NCBI GenBank assembly: GCA_023473665.1
Contig: JAMCYM010000003.1
Location: 124,001-188,000, forward strand
DNA length: 64,000 nt
Direction: 5' to 3'
Source of the DNA: Candidatus Marsarchaeota archaeon
GTDB lineage: Archaea > Micrarchaeota > Micrarchaeia > Micrarchaeales > Micrarchaeaceae
Shown here in pieces: positions 1 through 8,540 of this stretch. The notes under the pieces are model-generated. The model was not told the origin of the DNA. It saw only the letters and a list, made by a program, of their open reading frames with translations, and made no database searches. Position 1 is the first letter of the stretch. Each line of letters starts with the position of its first letter. The position numbers and the translations under genes are program-made.

Positions 1-2
1 GC

Positions 3-1526
3 GAGGACTACATATTCATATGCGGCTCGGACCAGCACGGCACGCCGATAGAGATCATGGCGCTTAAGAAGGGCGTAGAGCCCATGCAGCTATCCAATGA
101 GGTGCACGAGGAGATAAAGAAGGTGCTTTCAGACTTCGAGTGCAACTTCACGTACTACGGAAAGACCGACTCGGAGCAGAACAAGGCAGCAGTATACGAA
201 CTGATTGGCGCGCTCAGCAAGAACGGCTGCCTGACCGAGACGGAACGCACCCAGCCTTACTGCCTGGTGGACAAGCGCATACTCACCGACAGGTTCATAG
301 AAGGCACGTGCCCCTACTGCGGCGCCAGCGATGCGAGGGGCGACCAGTGCGACAACTGCGGGCACCTGCTCGATCCGAGCGACCTGATAAAGCCGCACTG
401 CGTGATATGCGGCTCTGAAAAAATAGAGTTCAGGAAGACGAAGAACCTTGCACTTGACTTCCCGAAGCTGCAGCCTGACATACTTGCATTCGTAAGGTCG
501 CATTCGAAGAACAACTGGAGCAAGAATGCTGTGAACAAGACGCTGAGCTACATCGAGCAGGGGCTCAAGCCGAGGGACATAACGCGCGACATGAGCTTCG
601 GCTTCCCGGTGCCGATAAAGGGCTTCGAGGGCAAGAAGATATACGTCTGGTTCGACGCGGTAATAGGGTACATAGGCATAACGCGCGAGTGGTCGGACTC
701 GAAATGGAAGGCCTACTGGAAAAGCCCTGGGACGAAGCTCATACAGTTCATGGGCAAGGACAACATAGAGTTCCACACGATGATGTGGCCCGGCATACTG
801 ATAGGCGCGAACGACGGCTATGTGCTACCGCACACGATAATGGCGTACGAGTACCTGAACGCCAAGGGCCTGAAGTTCTCGAAGAGCCGCGGCATAGGCC
901 TGAACATGCAGAACTCGCTCGGCATAATGCCTGCTGACTATTGGCGCTTCGCGCTCATGCACATGCTTCCAGAGAACGCAGACTCTGAATTCACGATCGC
1001 GGGCTTCGTAGAGATAGTGAACAAGATAATGAACGACAAGATCGGCAACCTGGTGAACAGGACGCTCACCCTGCAAGCGAACAATACTGCGCTGGGATGT
1101 TCGCCAAGAAGGGCAGAGCAGGTCGGCGCGCAGATAAAGGAGTACATGGAAAACTTCGAGAGCGTGAGGATGCGCGAGGCCCTTCATAACGTGATACGCA
1201 TAGCAGAGCTTGGCAACGAGACGATGAGTGCCGAAGAGCCATGGGCGCTCGCGAAGAAGGCGCAGGGAAGCGCAGAGGCGGCGCAGAAGTTCAAGTCAGT
1301 GATGGGCACGCTGATAGACATAGTGCACGTGCTCGGGGTGTTGCTCTATCCATTCACTCCTGCAGCTAGCGCTTCCATACTGGGCTATTTCGGCCAGCGC
1401 GCAGTCCCAACCCTGAAGGCGCTCGACGGGCCAAAGCAGGTTACAGGCTCTGCAGGAGTGCGGCCGATCTTCAGGAAGGTAAGTGCAGAAGAAGTCAAGA
1501 AGATGGAGAAGTTCTCCGGCGCGTAA
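3..1526 (+). CDS. metG: Methionyl-tRNA synthetase, 5' end cut by window edge
   Basis: Charges tRNA-Met with methionine in the cytosol. The reading frame is open from base 3 and continues beyond the left edge, so the HIGH-containing N-terminus is missing. Visible features are the class I catalytic stretch CGSDQHGTPIE at the start, a double zinc knuckle (CPYC...CDNC and CVIC region, bases ~307-415), the WF(D)A substrate stretch near 650, and the KMSKS signature as KFSKS (bases ~873-890). It ends after the anticodon-binding helical domain with no C-terminal tRNA-binding domain. That domain is encoded separately on the opposite strand only 3 bp away, so the enzyme is of the split type. Confidence 0.95.
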   Translation, partial: EDYIFICGSDQHGTPIEIMALKKGVEPMQLSNEVHEEIKKVLSDFECNFTYYGKTDSEQNKAAVYELIGALSKNGCLTETERTQPYCLVDKRILTDRFIEGTCPYCGASDARGDQCDNCGHLLDPSDLIKPHCVICGSEKIEFRKTKNLALDFPKLQPDILAFVRSHSKNNWSKNAVNKTLSYIEQGLKPRDITRDMSFGFPVPIKGFEGKKIYVWFDAVIGYIGITREWSDSKWKAYWKSPGTKLIQFMGKDNIEFHTMMWPGILIGANDGYVLPHTIMAYEYLNAKGLKFSKSRGIGLNMQNSLGIMPADYWRFALMHMLPENADSEFTIAGFVEIVNKIMNDKIGNLVNRTLTLQANNTALGCSPRRAEQVGAQIKEYMENFESVRMREALHNVIRIAELGNETMSAEEPWALAKKAQGSAEAAQKFKSVMGTLIDIVHVLGVLLYPFTPAASASILGYFGQRAVPTLKALDGPKQVTGSAGVRPIFRKVSAEEVKKMEKFSGA

Positions 1527-1529
1527 CGG

Positions 1530-1856
1530 TCAGTGCACCTTGGCCCCTACCGCCAGTTCCCTGTCGGGCTTGAGCAGGGATATGCTGCCGTTGTCTTCTG
1601 CGGCGAGCAGCATGCCCTGCGACACGAAGCCCGCGATTTCCTTCGGGTCGAGGTTCGTCACCACTACTACGAGCCTGCCGATGAGCTCCTCCTTGGTGTA
1701 AACATCCTTTATCCCTGCAGCTATGTCTCTGGTGCCGAGCTCGCCAAGGTCGACCCTCATCTTGTATATGGGCTTCCTTGCCTTTTCGTGGTCCTGCACG
1801 TCAACTATCCTGCCTACCCTGATGTCAAGGTTGGAGAATTCCTGTATCGAAACCAA
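1530..1856 (-). CDS. Stand-alone MetRS-type tRNA-binding domain (Trbp111/EMAP-II fold)
   Basis: A 108-residue OB-fold protein matching the C-terminal tRNA-binding domain of MetG (motifs FSNLDIRVGRI near the N-terminus, VVVTNLDPKEIAGF, SQGMLLAA). It probably dimerises and raises the tRNA affinity of the neighbouring MetRS, which lacks this domain. The two genes converge with a 3-bp gap. The start is a TTG at 1856 preceded by the SD-like GGTGGT; no ATG lies in a better position. The fold is unmistakable, while the partnership with MetRS is inferred from adjacency. Confidence 0.9.
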   Translation of the reverse strand: MVSIQEFSNLDIRVGRIVDVQDHEKARKPIYKMRVDLGELGTRDIAAGIKDVYTKEELIGRLVVVVTNLDPKEIAGFVSQGMLLAAEDNGSISLLKPDRELAVGAKVH

Positions 1857-1991
1857 AATACCACCTGCACATAATTCAAGCCAGCGCCTGCTAAATACCC
1901 ATTGGAAAAAGCAGCGCTGCCTGCCAAAATATTGAACGATATGTTTAAATATGAAGCCGGCCTATGCGCACTTGCTTGTTTGCGTGATTCA

Positions 1992-2606
1992 ATGGATGCG
2001 GTAAAGCCTGCCAATGCATCGGTGCCTGCCATCAGGCTTCGCAGCTACGAGAAAAGCCATTCCTGCGGCATAATACTTGTGGCAAAAAACGATGGTGTTT
2101 GGTACGTTGCTGAGATGCTCCAGAACGACAAAACCTTCGGCAGGCCTGACGGATACGTGCCTGCGGTTGACATAGGTGCAAAGGGAGAGATGCTCCCCGG
2201 CGAAACAGAGCGCCAGACCGCAATGCGCGAACTGTTCGAAGAAACTGGCCTGCAGGGATTCGAGCCGGTCGGTGACTTCAAGGCCACAGAGGGCCCATAT
2301 TTGATGAGCCGCTGGGATAACGGGCGCCCGACGGATAAAGTTGAGAAAACCATCACGTACTATCTCAGCATAGTGCCATATTACGTCCTGGAGGAAATAC
2401 GTCTTTCTAGGGAGCACATAGCATATTCGGTCAACCCTCTGTCGATGGTAATTGGGAAGCTCAATGTAACGTCCCCAAAAAGGGCCGAGATCTTGGCTGA
2501 GGTGCGCGAATACCTGCTGACACGCGACATCAAAGAAAGCAAAGAGCGGCGCAGTCTCGACGACGTACTTGCGAACTACAGGCTCATCTTCGGGCCTGAA
2601 CCCTGA
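1992..2606 (+). CDS. Nudix hydrolase family protein
   Basis: A 204-residue protein with a complete Nudix box (G-x5-E-x7-REL-x-EE-x-GL) around residues 63-85, the metal site of enzymes that hydrolyse nucleoside diphosphates linked to another moiety. The substrate cannot be told. An upstream in-frame ATG exists at 1902, but an archaeal TATA box (TTTAAATA, about 1944-1951) lies inside that extension, so I place the start at the ATG at 1992. The C-terminal 60 residues are helical and not recognised. It is a monocistronic unit between the converging MetRS pair and the eS8 gene. Confidence 0.8.
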   Translation: MDAVKPANASVPAIRLRSYEKSHSCGIILVAKNDGVWYVAEMLQNDKTFGRPDGYVPAVDIGAKGEMLPGETERQTAMRELFEETGLQGFEPVGDFKATEGPYLMSRWDNGRPTDKVEKTITYYLSIVPYYVLEEIRLSREHIAYSVNPLSMVIGKLNVTSPKRAEILAEVREYLLTRDIKESKERRSLDDVLANYRLIFGPEP

Positions 2607-2720
2607 GCCTGACTGTTGACGCACAACAAGTGCTAAATACTTTTTTATGGAAAACTCTTTGGGACAAAGCTGCATTCTCTTTTCTGTATTTCAAGACGGC
2701 AGCGAGTTCAAGTTGGTTTA

Positions 2721-3116
2721 ATGAGCTTATCTAGCAGACAGGTGCATGCGTCGTCGCACACCAAGAGCAGGGGCAATGGCAAGTACAAGACGAAGTTCAG
2801 GGACAGGAGGCGGAGCGAGAGCGGCAACTACTTCTCCGCAACGAAACTGGCCGAGGGCAACGAGTCGATCGCCGTGAGGCACCGCGGAGGCTCGGTCAGC
2901 GTCAGGCTGAAGAAGGCCGGAGAGGCGAACCTGCTGACAAAGGACGGCTACAAGAAGGTCAAGATAAAGGGCGTCCTCGAATCGAAGGACAACCGCAACT
3001 TCGCCAGGCAGAACATACTGACCAAGGGCACGATAATCAACACCGAGCTCGGCAAGGCGGTAGTGATAAACAGGCCCGGCAGGGACGGCGCTGTCACGGC
3101 AAGGCTAATAGAGTGA
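2721..3116 (+). CDS. rps8e: 30S ribosomal protein eS8
   Basis: A 131-residue small-subunit protein. Diagnostic segments are SSHTKSRGNGKYKTKFRDRR at the N-terminus, LTKDGYKKVKIKGVLES in the middle and FARQNILTKGTIINTELG toward the end, followed by RPGRDGAV. Length is typical for archaeal eS8. A TATA-like stretch (CTAAATACTTTTTTA, about 2633-2647) precedes it, so it probably begins a transcript that continues through the next two genes, which follow at 4 bp and 0 bp. Confidence 0.95.
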   Translation: MSLSSRQVHASSHTKSRGNGKYKTKFRDRRRSESGNYFSATKLAEGNESIAVRHRGGSVSVRLKKAGEANLLTKDGYKKVKIKGVLESKDNRNFARQNILTKGTIINTELGKAVVINRPGRDGAVTARLIE

Positions 3117-3120
3117 TGAA

Positions 3121-3498
3121 ATGCCTGAGCGCGTATACGTATGCGACGAGGCAGAATACCAGGCCCTGAAAAAGGCGCTTGAGTACGACCCCTACCTTGA
3201 CAAGAGCCTCGACGACGAGAAGCTCAGGGCGCTCAAGGACGACAAGTACGCTAACGTAATATTCTCCAGGCAGGAGTACAGCCTGAGGGAGGGCGCGGCC
3301 ATGGGGCTCGAGAAGGGCAAGTACTACCTCTACATAAAGGCGAACGACGACTTCCTGAAGAGCGCTGACGACAGGCTGGCGCACGAATTCAAGAGTGTCA
3401 AGCGCGCGCCTCCAGATGCAGAAAGCAAGGTAATCGCCCTGATAAACGAAGAGCAGTCGAAGGCCAATGAGGGCTTCGGCAGCATATTCGGTGGATGA
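3121..3498 (+). CDS. Uncharacterised small acidic/charged protein
   Basis: A 125-residue soluble protein I do not recognise. It is rich in Asp, Glu and Lys, has no membrane segment or cysteine cluster, and ends in a Gly-rich tail (GFGSIFGG). It starts 4 bp after eS8 and its stop codon abuts the start of the ornithine carbamoyltransferase gene, so the three are almost certainly co-transcribed. It is not SRP19, which often follows eS8 in other archaea. Coding status is supported by the tight packing and neighbour-like codon use. Confidence 0.75.
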   Translation: MPERVYVCDEAEYQALKKALEYDPYLDKSLDDEKLRALKDDKYANVIFSRQEYSLREGAAMGLEKGKYYLYIKANDDFLKSADDRLAHEFKSVKRAPPDAESKVIALINEEQSKANEGFGSIFGG

Positions 3499-4392
3499 AT
3501 GAACCTCATAAGCTCTGTCGACCTGTCAAGGGACCAGATAGAGAAGATCTTCGAGATCGCCGACAACCTGAGCGAGGGGCATGAGGAGGCTGCGCTCAAA
3601 GAGGGCTCACTGCTCGCGCTGTTCTTCCAGAAACCGTCGACGCGCACGCGCGTCTCGTTCGAGGCGGCCATATCCCAGCTCGGCGGCACGGGCATATACA
3701 TAGATGCTGCAACATCGCAGTTCAGCCGCGGCGAAACGCCTTCTGACACAGCGCGCATACTCAGCAGCTATTGCGACTTCATAGCTGCCAGGCTCGACAG
3801 CCATTCCGACATGACTGCATTCGCAGATGGCTCTTCTGTGCCCGTGATAAACGCGCTCACAGACAAGGAGCACCCCACGCAGGCGCTGGCCGACATGTAC
3901 ACTGTGCGCGCCCACAAGAAGGACCTGCGCGAAGCCAAGATCGCATTCCTGGGCGACATAGCTGCAAACACTGCCAATTCGCTGATGGTCACGGCGGCAA
4001 AGCTCGGCGCTGAGATAGAGCTTATCGGCCCCAAGGGCTACAATCCAGAAAGCGCGTACTTCAACAAGGCCCGCGAGTACGGCAACATACGCGTGTATGA
4101 TTCATTGGAAGAGGGCCTGGACGGCGCGAACTTCATCTACGCAGACACCTTCGTGAGCATGGGCCAGGAGAAGAATGCTGATGCGCGCAGGAAGCTCTTC
4201 GCGCCCTACCAGCTCAACGCCAAGGCGCTTGCCCTTGCGGCTCCCGACGCGCTGGCCATGCACTGCCTGCCGGCGCACCGCAACGAGGAGATAACGAGCG
4301 ACGTGCTCGACGGTCCACGCAGCATAGTCTGGGAGCAGGCGAAGAACAAGCTGCTCATAGCCAAGGCCGTGCTGATATTCCTGTCGCTTTGA
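3499..4392 (+). CDS. argF: Ornithine carbamoyltransferase
   Basis: Transfers the carbamoyl group between carbamoyl phosphate and ornithine/citrulline in the cytosol. The 297-residue protein shows the carbamoyl-phosphate motif STRTRVSFE (around residue 47), HPTQALADMYT, the ornithine-loop DTFVSMGQE, and the catalytic HCLPAHR motif followed by EEITSDVLDG. HCLP and SMG mark it as an ornithine rather than an aspartate enzyme, although HPTQ resembles the aspartate version (usual OTC: HPCQ). No other arginine-pathway gene is nearby, so a catabolic role (citrulline breakdown yielding carbamoyl phosphate) is possible. Confidence 0.92.
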   Translation: MNLISSVDLSRDQIEKIFEIADNLSEGHEEAALKEGSLLALFFQKPSTRTRVSFEAAISQLGGTGIYIDAATSQFSRGETPSDTARILSSYCDFIAARLDSHSDMTAFADGSSVPVINALTDKEHPTQALADMYTVRAHKKDLREAKIAFLGDIAANTANSLMVTAAKLGAEIELIGPKGYNPESAYFNKAREYGNIRVYDSLEEGLDGANFIYADTFVSMGQEKNADARRKLFAPYQLNAKALALAAPDALAMHCLPAHRNEEITSDVLDGPRSIVWEQAKNKLLIAKAVLIFLSL

Positions 4393-4438
4393 TGCCTTCT
4401 GGCATGCTTTTATAGATTTTGTGAGCGTTATCTGGATT

Positions 4439-5089
4439 ATGGGACTGCTCAAGAGCGTTGCCATCCTTGCAATCGTCGTGATAATAATCATCGGCATAGG
4501 CGTCGCGGCGCTGGAGCTGCTCCACGGCCCATCGTCCCACCCAATCACGTCTTCGCAGGCGGTGCAGTTCGTTACCTCGGATCTCAAGCAGGCCAGCCCT
4601 ACAGCCAACATAACAGTGATAAACGTATCCGAATCGGCGCTCAAGGCCGGGAGCTGGGACGTCGTCGTGAGCCTGATCTACAATTCCACATCTCCATGCC
4701 CAACATTTTTGGTCGAGCAGTTCGATTACCCTGCCGTGACGCTGGTGCCGAGCATAGAGGACCTTTACACAAGCGCCTGCCAGGTATACGGCCTCTCGAA
4801 CGCTCCTAGCTACATAATATCCGCGCCTCCCGTAGCTATAACGCGCGCCTACATGCTGCGCAATGCCTCTATAATGAACTACATAACAGACTACGGCTAC
4901 AACTACACGATCGTGCATGCGCGCTTCGGCTCCATAAGCGCCAACTCGACGCCTCTTGGCATGCAGTTCAACGACTCATGGCTGATAAACTACAGCGCAT
5001 CTGGCGCAAAGCAGTCGCTTTACGTGGTGATGGATACGTCGGGCACGAGCATACTGGGAACCTACACCCAGAACAGAACCGCGCAGTAA
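4439..5089 (+). CDS. Membrane-anchored extracytoplasmic protein, unknown function
   Basis: A 216-residue protein with one strongly hydrophobic N-terminal helix (residues ~5-27, Ile/Val rich) and an extracytoplasmic part with many N-glycosylation sequons (NIT, NVS, NST, NAS, NYT, NDS, NRT). It is therefore probably an anchored, glycosylated surface protein. A GTG at 4421 could extend it, but the TATA box CTTTTATAG at about 4407-4415 puts the transcript start near 4437, which favours the leaderless ATG at 4439. No domain is recognised. It is monocistronic. Confidence 0.75.
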   Translation: MGLLKSVAILAIVVIIIIGIGVAALELLHGPSSHPITSSQAVQFVTSDLKQASPTANITVINVSESALKAGSWDVVVSLIYNSTSPCPTFLVEQFDYPAVTLVPSIEDLYTSACQVYGLSNAPSYIISAPPVAITRAYMLRNASIMNYITDYGYNYTIVHARFGSISANSTPLGMQFNDSWLINYSASGAKQSLYVVMDTSGTSILGTYTQNRTAQ

Positions 5090-5270
5090 GGAGATGTAGC
5101 CGCCCGGCGGAGCATCCTGCATTTCCAGCATCGATTTTTGGCATATTTTTAGTATCAAAAAACATAGACAGATAAATGAACTTTTCCATCAATAAAAGAA
5201 TTTTACTTTACTACACGCATCATTGTGCGTGTTTGCGCATACTACAACAAATACGTCGGGCAACAAAAGG

Positions 5271-5278
5271 CTTTTAAA
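5271..5278 (+). promoter_or_regulatory. TATA box of the ftsZ1-ftsZ2 unit
   Basis: CTTTTAAA-type element followed about 25 bp later by the expected transcript start and then a G-rich SD-like GGGGAT just before the ATG at 5316. It lies inside a possible N-terminal extension of FtsZ1, which it argues against. Confidence 0.55.
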
Positions 5279-5315
5279 CGTTATCAGTTCAATTTTGCTT
5301 GACCAGGGGATAAGT

Positions 5316-6374
5316 ATGAGCGACCTTGTAAACGAACTGCTAGGCGGAAATGTAAACAACACCAGTTCTGAGGAGCTGGGATCGGCGCAGATAAAGATTG
5401 TGACGGTGGGGATAGGCGGGGGCGGAGGCAACACCGTAAACCGGCTCATCAAGACGGGCGTGAAAGGCACGGAGTTCGTTGCGATCAACACTGATTTTCA
5501 GCATTTCAAGATTCTTGACGACCGCATAAAGAAAATCCTGGTCGGCAAGAACATAACGCGCGGCCTGGGCGCAGGCGGCGACCCGCTCATAGGCAAGAAG
5601 TGCGCAGAAGTAGACAGGCCGCTCATCGAGAAAGCCTTTGAGGGTGCGCAGCTCGTGTTCCTGTGCGCAGGAGAGGGCGGAGGCACGGGCACCGGCATAA
5701 TACCAGTGGCAGCTCAGATCGCGAAGGAGCAGGGCGCCATAGTCGTGGCAATGGTCACATACCCGTTCGACCTCGAGAGGCTCAGGAAGGTCAAGGCCGA
5801 GGAAGGCATACAGGAGCTCAGGAAGTACGCGGACAGCGTCATAATCCTGGACAACAACAGGCTCGTGAAGCTGGTGCCAAACCTTCCCATGTCTGATGCT
5901 TTCGCAATGGCCGACGAGGTATTGGCCAAGGCAATCGGCGGACTGGTATGGACGATAACGCAGCCAAGCCTGATAAACATAGACTTTGCCGACGTTCGCT
6001 CGATAATGGGCTCTGGCCAGGTGGGCTTCATAGCAGTGGGCATGGGCAAGGGCACGGACAAGGTCAACATAGCGAGCGAGAGCGTGCTGAAGAACAAGCT
6101 GCTCGACGTCGACTTCGAGAACGCGAAAGGTGCTCTCATACACATAAGCGGCGGCGGTTCGCTGACAATAGGCGACGCGATAAAGGCCGGCGAGATAATA
6201 ACAGACCGCATGGACCCGAAGGCGAACATCAAGTGGGGCGCAAGGCTCATACCTGGCTACGACGACATGATAGAGATCGTGGCCATAGTGACGGGCGTCA
6301 AGGGTTCGAGCATAGTCGGCAAGTTTGAGGAGAAGCCTAAGAACCCGTACAGCGATCTGGAGATAATAGGCTGA
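5316..6374 (+). CDS. ftsZ1: Cell division GTPase FtsZ, first copy
   Basis: Tubulin-like GTPase forming the division ring. The 352-residue protein has the nucleotide-binding GGGGGNTVNRL loop (about residue 32), the tubulin signature GGGTGTG (about residue 120) and the T7-loop NIDFADVRSIM that completes the GTPase site of the next subunit. A short acidic N-terminus and a C-terminal tail (PYSDLEIIG) flank the core. I use the ATG at 5316, since the TATA box lies upstream of it inside the longer frame. A second FtsZ follows 27 bp downstream, and the SepF anchor is encoded at 10.0 kb. Confidence 0.95.
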   Translation: MSDLVNELLGGNVNNTSSEELGSAQIKIVTVGIGGGGGNTVNRLIKTGVKGTEFVAINTDFQHFKILDDRIKKILVGKNITRGLGAGGDPLIGKKCAEVDRPLIEKAFEGAQLVFLCAGEGGGTGTGIIPVAAQIAKEQGAIVVAMVTYPFDLERLRKVKAEEGIQELRKYADSVIILDNNRLVKLVPNLPMSDAFAMADEVLAKAIGGLVWTITQPSLINIDFADVRSIMGSGQVGFIAVGMGKGTDKVNIASESVLKNKLLDVDFENAKGALIHISGGGSLTIGDAIKAGEIITDRMDPKANIKWGARLIPGYDDMIEIVAIVTGVKGSSIVGKFEEKPKNPYSDLEIIG

Positions 6375-6391
6375 CGCGCATCACATTTAAT

Positions 6392-6398
6392 GGTGACC
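6392..6398 (+). promoter_or_regulatory. Shine-Dalgarno site deciding the ftsZ2 start
   Basis: GGTGACC, near-perfect complement of the 16S 3' end, sits directly before the ATG at 6402 (another ATG follows at 6405). The alternative ATG at 6390 overlaps it and is therefore unlikely to be used. Confidence 0.6.
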
Positions 6399-6401
6399 GG
6401 T

Positions 6402-7418
6402 ATGATGGACGACCAAGACGAATTCGTAGCGAAGCTGGCAGTCGTAGGAGTTGGAGGCGGAGGCAGCAACCAGATCAACAGGCTCTATGCGAGCGGCATA
6501 AAGAGCGCCAAGACTATAGCGGTCAATACTGACGTCAAGCACCTCAACATAGTCAAGGCGGACAAGAAGCTGCTGATAGGCAAGGAGATAACGCGCGGCC
6601 TGGGCGCCGGAGGCTTCCCCGAGATCGGCATGAAGTGCGCCGAGGCGAGCCAGAGCGAGATAGCTGAGGCAATAAGCGGCTACGACATGGTGTTCGTGAG
6701 CGCAGGCATGGGCGGAGGCACGGGCGGCGGCGCAGCGCCGGTCATAGCAAAGATAGCTAAGGAGCAGGGCTCGCTCGTTGTGGCGTTCGTAACATACCCG
6801 TTCGCCCTTGAGAGGAGCAGGCGCGCCAAGGCAGACTGGTCGCTGGAGCAGCTCAGCAAGAATGCTGATACCACCATAATAATAGAGAACGACCGTTTGC
6901 TCAGCTATGCGCCCAACTTACCAATAGAGAAGGCGTTCGAATTGGTTGACAACATAGCTGCCAATGCAGTGAAGGGCATAGCGGACACAGTGATGATGCC
7001 CAGCCTGATAAACCTGGATTTCGCGGACGTGCGGGCGGTGCTGCGCGATGGCGGCTCAGCTCTGATAAACATGGGCTTCGGCTCTGGTCAGGACAAGGTA
7101 AGCAAGGCTGTAAAGTCAACTACGATGCACCCATTGCTCAACGTAGACACGTCAGGCGGAAAGAGCGCGCTGGTGCACGTGGCAGGCGGCATGTCGCTCA
7201 CGATAGATGAGGCAACGAAGATAGGGGAGGGCGTCACGGCATCGCTCAATCCCAAAGCGAACGTGATATTCGGAGCCAGGCTAACGCCTGAGATGAACGA
7301 CCAGATACGCGTGATGTCGATAATAACAGGCGTGACACCGAGGTTCAGCGGGCCGGTGCACATGACCGAAAGCATCGGCAACACAGAGTTCCTGTCGGGC
7401 ATAGACCGCATCTACTGA
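6402..7418 (+). CDS. ftsZ2: Cell division GTPase FtsZ, second copy
   Basis: A 338-residue FtsZ paralogue co-transcribed with the first copy. It keeps the GGGGSNQINRL nucleotide loop and the T7-loop NLDFADVRAVL, but its tubulin signature reads GGGTGGG instead of GGGTGTG or GGGTGSG. The two copies are about half identical by eye and are aligned throughout, so this is an old duplication like the FtsZ1/FtsZ2 pair of Haloferax, where one copy assembles the ring and the other drives constriction. Which role each plays here cannot be read from sequence. Confidence 0.93.
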   Translation: MMDDQDEFVAKLAVVGVGGGGSNQINRLYASGIKSAKTIAVNTDVKHLNIVKADKKLLIGKEITRGLGAGGFPEIGMKCAEASQSEIAEAISGYDMVFVSAGMGGGTGGGAAPVIAKIAKEQGSLVVAFVTYPFALERSRRAKADWSLEQLSKNADTTIIIENDRLLSYAPNLPIEKAFELVDNIAANAVKGIADTVMMPSLINLDFADVRAVLRDGGSALINMGFGSGQDKVSKAVKSTTMHPLLNVDTSGGKSALVHVAGGMSLTIDEATKIGEGVTASLNPKANVIFGARLTPEMNDQIRVMSIITGVTPRFSGPVHMTESIGNTEFLSGIDRIY

Positions 7419-7534
7419 ACGGGCCTGCCGTACCTCATGCAGGGCCCCTCAAGCGAAGCGGCACGCACGCTTTTATAGACCTTTCTACCTTAATTAGTGT
7501 TGTTTTTCTTTATGCACGCCCTAGTGGTTTTGCC

Positions 7535-7945
7535 ATGGCTGACGAAGAGATATTGCGAACCCCGATGAAGGAAATCAGGGTGAACCGCTATATAGTTATA
7601 GACGGGATACCGTGCAAGGTAGTCGACATAGAGATAAGCTCTCCCGGCAAGCACGGGTCGGCCAAGATGCGCGTAACTGCCATAGGCATATTTGACGGCC
7701 AGAAGAAGACGCTGCTCAAGCCAAGCCATGACGATGCGGACGTGCCTGTCATAAAGAAGAAGCGCGCGCAGGTGGTTTCCGTTAACGGTATGAGCGCGCA
7801 GCTCATGGATCCCGAAACATACGAGGTCTACGACCTGCCTATACCGCAGGAATTGGCAGGCAGCGTGACTGCTGGCAACGAGGTCGAGATAATAGAGGCG
7901 ATGGGCAGGCGCGCGATATCCAGACCTGTCAATGCGGGCGAGTGA
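7535..7945 (+). CDS. eif5A: Translation initiation factor aIF5A
   Basis: A 136-residue two-domain factor (SH3-like plus OB fold) that relieves ribosome stalling. The hypusination loop SPGKHGSAK (residues ~36-44) contains the lysine modified by deoxyhypusine synthase. A TATA box CTTTTATAG at about 7468-7476 gives a roughly 35-nt leader. It heads an operon with eS24 (0 bp spacing) and eS31. Confidence 0.95.
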   Translation: MADEEILRTPMKEIRVNRYIVIDGIPCKVVDIEISSPGKHGSAKMRVTAIGIFDGQKKTLLKPSHDDADVPVIKKKRAQVVSVNGMSAQLMDPETYEVYDLPIPQELAGSVTAGNEVEIIEAMGRRAISRPVNAGE

Positions 7946-8377
7946 ATGGAACTCAGGATAACGGAAGACAAGGAGAACAAGCTCATAGGCAGGAGAGAGG
8001 TAGAGTTCGTCATAGACGGAGAGGTTAGCACTCCCCCGACTTCAGAGGTGGCGAAGGAGCTGTGCAAGAAGCTCAACCTCAACCCTGACAACACGATTGT
8101 AACATCGATAAGGCAGCAGTTCGGCCTCAGGCGCGCCGTATGCACCGCCCATTCATACAGCGACAAGCGCGCCATGGAGAGGTACGAGAGACGGCACATC
8201 GCGGCGCGAGCGACCAAGCGCTCATCGAAGGGCGCGAAGAATGCCGCAGAGGAAGCACCAAGCCAGGAGCCCAAGCCCGAAAAGGAGGCGAAGCCGGTTA
8301 AGCAGGAGCACAAAGGGAAGCATGAGGCGAAGGAGGGCCAGGCGGAGCACCAGGCGCCGCAGGCCAGCGATGCGTGA
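7946..8377 (+). CDS. rps24e: 30S ribosomal protein eS24 with long charged tail
   Basis: Residues 1-95 are eS24 (MELRITEDKENKLIGRREVEF start, TSIRQQFG, HSYSDKRAMERYE). They are followed by about 45 extra residues rich in Lys, Glu, Ala and Pro. Most archaeal eS24 proteins end near 100 residues, so the tail is an add-on. Similar tails occur on uS13 and uS4 in this window. Start ATG directly follows the aIF5A stop. Confidence 0.93.
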   Translation: MELRITEDKENKLIGRREVEFVIDGEVSTPPTSEVAKELCKKLNLNPDNTIVTSIRQQFGLRRAVCTAHSYSDKRAMERYERRHIAARATKRSSKGAKNAAEEAPSQEPKPEKEAKPVKQEHKGKHEAKEGQAEHQAPQASDA

Positions 8378-8381
8378 TTAG

Positions 8382-8540
8382 ATGGCGGAGAAGAAAGAGC
8401 AGAAGAAGAGCTTCAAGGCCTACAAGCCCGGGAAGCTGTGCCCGAAGTGCAACGTCCGCATGGCGGAGCATTCGGACCGATATTCGTGCGGAAGGTGCGG
8501 CTATACTGAATTCAAGCCGCAGAAGAAAGCAGGTGCCTGA
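8382..8540 (+). CDS. rps27ae: 30S ribosomal protein eS31 (S27ae)
   Basis: A 52-residue zinc-ribbon protein: basic N-terminus, CPKC, then CGRCGYTEF near the C-terminus, which is the classical S27ae layout. It starts 4 bp after eS24, as in many archaeal eS24-eS31 operons. Confidence 0.93.
   Translation: MAEKKEQKKSFKAYKPGKLCPKCNVRMAEHSDRYSCGRCGYTEFKPQKKAGA

Noticed and set aside
3121-3498. SRP19, which often follows eS8 in archaea
   Set aside because: The sequence lacks the SRP19 WPxYxD start and basic composition.
5223-5315. N-terminal extension of FtsZ1
   Set aside because: Contains the TATA box of the gene, and the residues do not resemble an FtsZ N-terminus.
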